Of a stretch of DNA of 11,554 nt, positions 6,811-11,554 are shown in pieces. Origin of the DNA: Pontiellaceae bacterium (GTDB taxonomy: Bacteria; Verrucomicrobiota; Kiritimatiellia; Kiritimatiellales; Tichowtungiaceae); the NCBI GenBank assembly GCA_029934215.1, contig JAOZMR010000063.1, positions 1 to 11,554 of the forward strand. Direction: 5' to 3'. The first letter of the stretch is position 1, and the number at the start of each line of letters is the position of its first letter. The notes under the pieces are model-generated. The model was not told the DNA's origin, did no database searches, and saw only the letters and a program-made list of their open reading frames with translations. Both the position numbers and the translations under genes were made by a program.

Positions 6811-9426
6811 ATGCAAAATTCAGAAATTTCAACGCTCGAACTCTCCCCTCACGGAACCCTGATCTGTCGCGACTTTTCCAAAAAGGAGCTATTCGGCTTC
6901 TCAGAATCTGAGCCCGCCGGAATTGTTCGGCTCGCAGGACGTAAACTCTCGTTCAAGCCCGATGGGTCCGTGGATTATTGGAAGGAGTTCTCCGCACTGT
7001 TTTTGCGTACGCTCTGTCAATGCCCAGAGGGCGAGGCGCTGACCCTGCCAACGCCGTCGCCCGCCGAATGGGCGGAACGAGTGCTCAACGCCCCGCCGAT
7101 GCGCGGCGCTGAATATCTCTCGCCCGAGGTTCTTTCCAACCTTTGGAAACGGCTAGCCGATTGGACAATTATAGAAGTGGCTCAATCCAATGGGCTGCCA
7201 GGGTTTTTGGAAAAACACGCGCCCCTTTGGTCGCGCGTTGGACGAGTGACGCTGCATCTCGCCGAAAACAAAGGCGACCCGGAATTCCCGTTTGCCTTCA
7301 TGGCGTCGTATGCGTCGGGGCTGTCCTCGGCTGGACGCATTAAACAGCTCCCGCTCGGCAAAGCCCTAAAAGAATACGCCGGAGCCAACAACAAAGCGGT
7401 GCTGATTAAACTGCTCTCCCCAATACATGCCGCAGCAAAAAAGAGCGAACTGATTGCCAACCTTGTAGAAACAGGCGACATTTTTCATCCACTCGTTTGG
7501 CTCCCCGAAGAGGCGTACGAATTCCTCCAAGGAATCACCGCATACGAGGAAGCCAATCTGCTCGTGCGTCTGCCTAACTGGTGGAAAAAGAAAGCCAGCC
7601 GCCCGCAAGTGGCAGTGACGATTGGCGAAAAAAAGAAAAGCAACCTAGGCATCAACGCCTTGCTCGATTTTCACTTGGATGTAACGATCGACGGTCATCG
7701 TCTTTCGCGTGAGGAAATCCGGGCGCTTCTCGAAGGCGCTGACGGACTCGTTCTTCTTCGGGGTCAGTGGGTCGAAGTGGATCGCGAAAAGCTACAGCAA
7801 GCGCTCGACCACTGGGAAGCCATCGAAAAAGGCGGCGGCGTTTCATTCGTCGAAGGAATGCGACTGCTCGCCGGAGCGCCCGCCAACCTGAAAGATAAAG
7901 AAGAACTCGACGAACACCGCGAATGGGCATTCACCCAGCCCGGCGAATGGCTTGCCGAAACGCTCAACCAACTGCGCGACCCCGAACAACTCGCCCCGCC
8001 CAAAACCCTACACGCCAAGCTGCGCCCCTACCAAGAAACCGGACTCAACTGGCTCTGGTTTTGCGCACGCACCGGACTCGGTGCCTGCCTCGCCGACGAT
8101 ATGGGCCTCGGGAAAACCATGCAAGTACTCGCCGCGCTCCTCCGCAAAAAAGCAGAATCGCCCGACGCAGGGCCCGCGCTGTTGGTTGTGCCGGCATCGC
8201 TCATCGGAAACTGGAAACGCGAAGCCGCACGCTTCGCGCCGTCGCTTCAGCTCAAAATCGCCCACCGCTCGGAAGGCTCAAATGTTCCAAGCATTGGAAA
8301 CGCCGACCTCGTCGTCACCACATACGGAATGCTCAGCCGCCTTCCAATGCTTGGAAAAACCGAATGGAGCTGGGTGATTCTCGACGAAGCACAGGCCATC
8401 AAAAACCACGGAACCAAACAAAGCAAAGCCGTACGCGCACTCCACTCCGAGGCCCGCATCGCCCTAACCGGTACGCCCATCGAAAATCGCCTCGGCGATT
8501 TATGGTCGCTCTTCGACTTCCTCAACCCCGGGCTCCTCGGTAGCGCGACTCAGTTCTCCGCCTTCGCAAAAGCCATCCAATCCGGCAACAACGAACACTA
8601 CGCCCCGCTCCGCCGCCTCGTCAGCCCATACATTCTACGCCGAATGAAAACCGACAAAACCATCATCTCCGATCTGCCCGAAAAAACAGAAATGAAAGTC
8701 TTCTGCGGACTCAGCAAACCGCAAGCCAAACTCTACCAGCAATCCGCCGACGCACTTCTCCAAGAACTCAAAGCCACCGACGGCATCCAGCGCAAAGGGC
8801 TTGTCCTCACATACCTCATGCGCTTCAAACAAATCTGCAACCATCCCGATCAAGTGACGGGCGGCGTGGAATACAAAACCACCCACAGCGCAAAGTTCCA
8901 ACGGTTGGAAGAACTCTGCTCCGAGATCGAATCACGCGGCGAAAAAGTCCTCATCTTCACCCAATTCCGCGAAATCACCGAACCACTCTCCGACTGCCTC
9001 GCCGACGTATTTGGTCGCCCCGGACTCGTTTTGCACGGCGGAACCCCCGTCAAAAAACGGCAGCAAATGGTCGACGACTTCCAGCGCGAAGACGGACCGC
9101 CCTACTTCGTCCTATCCATCAAAGCCGGCGGAACCGGACTCAACCTGACCGCAGCCTCACACGTCATCCACTTCGATCGATGGTGGAACCCCGCCGTCGA
9201 AAACCAAGCCACCGACCGCGCCTTCCGCATCGGACAAAAAAACAACGTCCTCGTCCACAAATTCATCACCAGCGGAACGCTCGAAGAAAAGATCGACCAG
9301 ATGCTCACCGAAAAGCAAAACACCGCCGATCAGATCTTAGAGGGTGGCGCAGAAAAATCTCTAACCGAAATGAGCAACGACGAACTCCTAAAACTAGTCG
9401 CACTCGACCTCCCCAAAACGGAATGA
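6811..9426 (+). CDS. SNF2-family DNA-dependent ATPase/helicase with DUF3670-like domain
   Basis: An 871-residue superfamily 2 ATPase of the bacterial SNF2/RapA-like group, expected to translocate on double-stranded DNA or remodel protein-DNA complexes. A long N-terminal part is followed by a segment resembling DUF3670 (about 281-335, with the LRGQWVEVD pattern), then the motor. Motifs are all intact: I, DDMGLGKTMQ (M431, GKT 434-436); Ia, VVPASLIGNW; II, DEAQ (525-528); III, LTGTPIENRLGDLWS (from T553); V, KAGGTGLNLT; VI, WWNPAVENQATDRAFRIGQ (791-809). The start is taken at 6811, where similarity to a soluble N terminus begins. The frame is open back to 6625, but that would overlap the transporter gene by 56 bp and add an unlikely sequence. 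The Shine-Dalgarno is weak, so the start is less certain than the rest. The coding strand is A/C-rich and the gene carries four exact copies of the window's palindrome. A TPR gene follows 21 bp downstream. Confidence 0.94.
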   Translation: MQNSEISTLELSPHGTLICRDFSKKELFGFSESEPAGIVRLAGRKLSFKPDGSVDYWKEFSALFLRTLCQCPEGEALTLPTPSPAEWAERVLNAPPMRGAEYLSPEVLSNLWKRLADWTIIEVAQSNGLPGFLEKHAPLWSRVGRVTLHLAENKGDPEFPFAFMASYASGLSSAGRIKQLPLGKALKEYAGANNKAVLIKLLSPIHAAAKKSELIANLVETGDIFHPLVWLPEEAYEFLQGITAYEEANLLVRLPNWWKKKASRPQVAVTIGEKKKSNLGINALLDFHLDVTIDGHRLSREEIRALLEGADGLVLLRGQWVEVDREKLQQALDHWEAIEKGGGVSFVEGMRLLAGAPANLKDKEELDEHREWAFTQPGEWLAETLNQLRDPEQLAPPKTLHAKLRPYQETGLNWLWFCARTGLGACLADDMGLGKTMQVLAALLRKKAESPDAGPALLVVPASLIGNWKREAARFAPSLQLKIAHRSEGSNVPSIGNADLVVTTYGMLSRLPMLGKTEWSWVILDEAQAIKNHGTKQSKAVRALHSEARIALTGTPIENRLGDLWSLFDFLNPGLLGSATQFSAFAKAIQSGNNEHYAPLRRLVSPYILRRMKTDKTIISDLPEKTEMKVFCGLSKPQAKLYQQSADALLQELKATDGIQRKGLVLTYLMRFKQICNHPDQVTGGVEYKTTHSAKFQRLEELCSEIESRGEKVLIFTQFREITEPLSDCLADVFGRPGLVLHGGTPVKKRQQMVDDFQREDGPPYFVLSIKAGGTGLNLTAASHVIHFDRWWNPAVENQATDRAFRIGQKNNVLVHKFITSGTLEEKIDQMLTEKQNTADQILEGGAEKSLTEMSNDELLKLVALDLPKTE
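7134..7148. repeat. TTCCAANNNTTGGAA palindrome, exact copy (spacer CCT)
   Basis: Exact match inside the SNF2 gene, over Ser-Asn-Leu-Trp-Lys. This is the third codon phase among the six exact copies. Confidence 0.9.
8285..8299. repeat. TTCCAANNNTTGGAA palindrome, exact copy (spacer GCA)
   Basis: Exact match inside the SNF2 gene. Its full 15 bp are the reverse complement of the copy at 8342-8356, 57 bp away. Confidence 0.9.
8342..8356. repeat. TTCCAANNNTTGGAA palindrome, exact copy (spacer TGC)
   Basis: Exact match inside the SNF2 gene, over Leu-Pro-Met-Leu-Gly. It forms a closely spaced pair with the copy at 8285-8299. Confidence 0.9.
8896..8910. repeat. TTCCAANNNTTGGAA palindrome, exact copy (spacer CGG)
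   Basis: Exact match inside the SNF2 gene, read in frame as Phe-Gln-Arg-Leu-Glu. Confidence 0.9.
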
Positions 9427-9447
9427 CATCAACCCCTAGGAAATGAA

Positions 9448-10377
9448 ATGAAAAACAAATGCCTTCTTTGCCTAACGGGAAAAGCCCGTCGAACGTGTCC
9501 GCTCAAAAACGGAATGATCATCTGCTCCAAATGTTGCGCAGAAATACGAGAGACCGGATGCGGCGAATGCCCCCATTATGCCGAATCCAAACGTTACGCC
9601 CTACAGCGCGAGGACTGCCTACCCAACAGACACTTCATCATTGAAATCGACCCCGAAGTCGAGAAGGAGGTTGATCATGCTTTGGAGAAGGCTTCGCAGG
9701 GGAAACTAAAGAAAGCATTCAAAACCATGAAACGCCTTGCTGATGAACACCCGAGAGATCACACAGTTTGTTATGGAATGGGAACACTCTGTGCTTTAAA
9801 TGGCAACGATGCCGAAGCCATTCCTTGGTTCGAAAAATCGGTTTCAATCTTCCCGTACATGGCCGAAGCGCATTACAACCTCGGAATTTCATACCAACGC
9901 ACCTACAACCTTGGTCGGATGATTAAATCCCTCCGCAAAGCGCTACAATATGGTGATTCTCAGGGTGAATCGTACCAAAGAGCCCGCATTCAACTGGAGA
10001 ACATGAAGCAGAGCATTGCTGAAAACGAAGGCGTTGATCTGGACAGCTACGTTGCTTCATCTGAAAATTTTGAAGCCGCATTCAGGCACATGGAAAACCA
10101 TCAGTGGGACACTGCGCTTAAACGGTTCAAAAAAGCGGCAAGCCATAACAAAAACAATGCACCAATTTATGGGAACATGGGGATTTGTCTAGCTCAGCTT
10201 GGACGAAAAGCCGAAGCACTGGTCGCACTGGATCGTGCTCTTGAAATATATCCTGAATACAGAGTTGCCACAAGCAACCGAAAGATTGTTAGAAACATGA
10301 AAGAAGGAGTCCCGCTCGAAAACGCCGACTACCAAACCATTTTTTACTCCGTCAAAGAGCTAGAAAAAAAGCGATAG
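9448..10377 (+). CDS. TPR protein with N-terminal cysteine cluster (putative zinc-binding)
   Basis: A 309-residue protein of unknown function, probably cytoplasmic (no signal peptide or membrane segment). The first 44 residues hold eight cysteines: C5-x2-C8, C17, C26-x2-C29-C30, C38-x2-C41, plus H43. This fits a treble-clef or double zinc-knuckle type site and resembles short N-terminal Cys modules (ICSxCC...CxxCPxY) that I recall from other environmental bacteria. The rest is helical with tetratricopeptide-type repeats, about 75-180 and 205-280; the clearest units carry AEAHYNLGISY and APIYGNMGICLAQLGRKAEAL. The start is the ATG at 9448, with AGGA (9438-9441) 6 nt upstream; an ATG 5 nt earlier gives only a two-codon frame. 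It follows the SNF2 gene by 21 bp and is probably co-transcribed. A scaffold role in protein complexes is the usual meaning of TPRs; no specific partner can be named. Confidence 0.88.
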   Translation: MKNKCLLCLTGKARRTCPLKNGMIICSKCCAEIRETGCGECPHYAESKRYALQREDCLPNRHFIIEIDPEVEKEVDHALEKASQGKLKKAFKTMKRLADEHPRDHTVCYGMGTLCALNGNDAEAIPWFEKSVSIFPYMAEAHYNLGISYQRTYNLGRMIKSLRKALQYGDSQGESYQRARIQLENMKQSIAENEGVDLDSYVASSENFEAAFRHMENHQWDTALKRFKKAASHNKNNAPIYGNMGICLAQLGRKAEALVALDRALEIYPEYRVATSNRKIVRNMKEGVPLENADYQTIFYSVKELEKKR

Positions 10378-10398
10378 ACCAATTCTGAGATATTTAAC

Positions 10399-10455
10399 CG
10401 CGAGAGAACGGAAAGAATAAAGGTGTTAAATCCGTCTTTCTTTGCGTTCTCTGCG
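10399..10455. terminator. Imperfect inverted repeat between convergent genes; possible terminator or dispersed repeat
   Basis: The left arm (10399-10417) pairs with 10438-10455. The arms share AGAGAACG-n-AAAGAA, with one extra base and one mismatch, around a loop of about 20 nt. The right arm is followed by TTTT (10456-10459), so it could end transcription of the plus-strand TPR gene, 22 bp past its stop. On the minus strand no T run follows. The CTTTGCGTTCTCTGCG wording resembles a sequence I recall as dispersed between genes in many environmental bacterial genomes. A repeat element and a terminator are both possible. Confidence 0.5.
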
Positions 10456-10492
10456 TTTTGCATGAGGGTTGGTTTGCGGTCGATTCGTTGCG

Positions 10493-11206
10493 TTAAAAAA
10501 ATGGCACCTCGGGCATTTCTGCTCCCCTAAATACTTTTTGCAAATCGATCAAGCACCTCTCTGTATTTATGAATCTCGGGTTTTTGTAATGTAAACGTGC
10601 CTTTTTGGAGGTTTCGTATGTTCCATTTTCGAGAAGGAATACTCCATTTTCAAACTGAACAGATTCCTTTAAACTCACCGCATGAGCCGCCTTCAAGAAA
10701 AGGATTCTATCTGCGTTTTCTTTGTGCAAATAAACGGTCAACCCGTTTATTAGAACCTTCGAGAAACGAAGATCTTCGCCAAGAAATTCGCGAATATGTC
10801 CAAACACCTCCAAGCGGGTGAGCCCAGAAAACATTTTCTCTAAAGGTGCCTCTTTGCGAGTGGTTTTCGGAGCGTTCACTATCGCACCTCCGGTGACGAG
10901 CTCTTTTTTTTCTCGGAATTGCTCGTCGCGCAACGTCACAACCAAGTCTGAAACAACAAGCTGGTTTAGCCCTCCAAAGGAGAAGCCGCCGATTTTTTGT
11001 TTCTCAACCGTACAGTCAGAAAAAGAAACATACTCTTTTTGCGGATATCCGCCGGAGCGGACACGAATGCCCGCCGCGATTTTCTGTGAGTATGTTTTTA
11101 ATCCGATCTCCCCCTGCGGCTCTTTTTCCAAGGGTCGGAAAAACAACCCTGCACCCAAGAGAAAAAGACCCAGAAAAATCAACAGCATTTGAATCCAGCG
11201 ATTCAT
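10493..11206 (-). CDS. Membrane-anchored protein of unknown function
   Basis: A 237-residue protein not matched to a known family. It starts with a short basic/polar lead and one hydrophobic segment (about residues 6-24, LLIFLGLFLLGAGLFF), an uncleaved signal anchor in appearance. The rest is mainly beta-type alternating sequence with charged loops, as in periplasmic or extracytoplasmic domains. The size and one-segment layout are reminiscent of LptC- or AsmA-like periplasmic proteins, but no diagnostic motif is seen, so this is only a suggestion. The start is the ATG at 11206, which shares its A with the stop of the upstream gene (TGATG). A GAGGAG sequence overlaps the end of that gene, so translation is probably coupled. 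An in-frame ATG at 11287 would put 27 polar residues before the membrane segment and is less likely. Confidence 0.75.
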   Translation of the reverse strand: MNRWIQMLLIFLGLFLLGAGLFFRPLEKEPQGEIGLKTYSQKIAAGIRVRSGGYPQKEYVSFSDCTVEKQKIGGFSFGGLNQLVVSDLVVTLRDEQFREKKELVTGGAIVNAPKTTRKEAPLEKMFSGLTRLEVFGHIREFLGEDLRFSKVLINGLTVYLHKENADRILFLKAAHAVSLKESVQFENGVFLLENGTYETSKKARLHYKNPRFINTERCLIDLQKVFRGAEMPEVPFF

Positions 11207-11554
11207 CACTCCTCTTCGATCTGAACGTTCACCTGATAATATTCGCTGGAATGCGTTGGTTCGTTCGTGAAGCTTCCGCAAGGCCATGCGAGATTGCTGG
11301 CTATGCAGGAGAATCCATCCACCAAGTTTGTGGAGTAATAAACGCTATATTCTCGACCCTGAGCGGGTTGCCAGCGCAATACAATCTGGTTCGGATTTTG
11401 GGCATCTCCCTCGGGCTGAACCGATACATCAAACGTACTCAACGGATCCGTTGGATCGAGTCCAGCGATATAACAAGCGCGCAAGGTATTCACTCCGTTC
11501 ATGGAAAGATCGTTTGGTTTATGAGCTCCGACGACATCGAAAAACTTTACCTCC
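11206..11554 (-). CDS. C-terminal part of a secreted protein with FN3-like end module (5' end beyond window)
   Basis: The reading frame is open from the right edge of the window to the TGA at 11206, giving 115 visible residues; the start lies outside. The visible ATG at 11502 is internal. The segment begins FDVVGAHKPNDLSMNGVN, followed by YIAGLDPTDPLSTF, a linker resembling the Asp-rich 'YIAGTDPT' linkers I recall in large secreted proteins of Verrucomicrobiota, Kiritimatiellota and Lentisphaerota. It is followed by a compact module (LRWQPAQGREYSVYYSTNLVDGF) that looks like a fibronectin-III or Ig-like C-terminal fold. The upstream part, which would define the function (for example a glycoside hydrolase, sulfatase or adhesin), is missing. 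The stop overlaps the start of the next gene, so the two are probably translated together. Confidence 0.75.
   Translation of the reverse strand, partial: EVKFFDVVGAHKPNDLSMNGVNTLRACYIAGLDPTDPLSTFDVSVQPEGDAQNPNQIVLRWQPAQGREYSVYYSTNLVDGFSCIASNLAWPCGSFTNEPTHSSEYYQVNVQIEEE

Noticed and set aside
7923..8543. 206-codon plus-strand open frame inside the SNF2 gene
   Set aside because: It is an Arg/Pro/Thr-rich shadow in another frame of a gene with all helicase motifs intact; the same A/C-rich composition explains it.
1..11554. A dedicated defence, mobile or biosynthetic island
   Set aside because: No nuclease, methylase, transposase, integrase, toxin-antitoxin pair or CRISPR repeat is visible, and the genes are mostly metabolic, transport or housekeeping types.

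Overview
The window is a dense bacterial chromosome segment with eight protein genes, seven complete and one cut by the right edge. There are no RNA genes, insertion sequences, CRISPR arrays or phage genes. The best guess at the source is a bacterium of the PVC superphylum, possibly Kiritimatiellota or Verrucomicrobiota. This rests mainly on the partial secreted protein at the right end, whose 'YIAGLDPTDP' linker and short C-terminal module resemble those of secreted proteins in that group as I remember them. It is an inference, not a database result.

Layout. Positions 1-197 are non-coding and hold a long nested hairpin (20-103). Positions 198-4022 carry a three-gene minus-strand unit, transcribed right to left: a divergent FGGY-kinase paralogue, a full-length rhamnulokinase (rhaB-like), and a short-chain polyprenyl diphosphate synthase (ispA-like). 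The gaps are only 13 and 17 bp. A 152-bp AT-rich divergent intergenic region (4023-4174) separates this unit from a plus-strand run: purine nucleoside phosphorylase, a SulP/DauA-type anion transporter with a STAS domain, a SNF2-family DNA-dependent ATPase, and a TPR protein with an N-terminal cysteine cluster (4175-10377). A 115-bp gap with an imperfect hairpin lies where this run converges on two minus-strand genes. Those are a small membrane-anchored protein of unknown function, and the C-terminal part of a secreted protein whose stop overlaps the next start (TGATG).

How the genes fit together. The rhamnulokinase points to use of deoxysugars such as L-rhamnose, but no isomerase, aldolase or transporter for that pathway is visible. 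The phosphorylase and transporter probably share a transcript. The SNF2 protein and the TPR/Cys protein also probably share one. Nothing links these pairs into a recognisable multi-gene defence or biosynthetic system.

The most notable signal is at DNA level. The 15-bp palindrome TTCCAANNNTTGGAA occurs exactly six times, with two more copies differing at one position. About 0.0007 exact copies are expected in random sequence of this length. The exact copies lie in three different genes and in all three codon phases, so protein sequence does not readily explain them. They behave like a highly iterated palindrome or a recurrent protein-binding or modification site.
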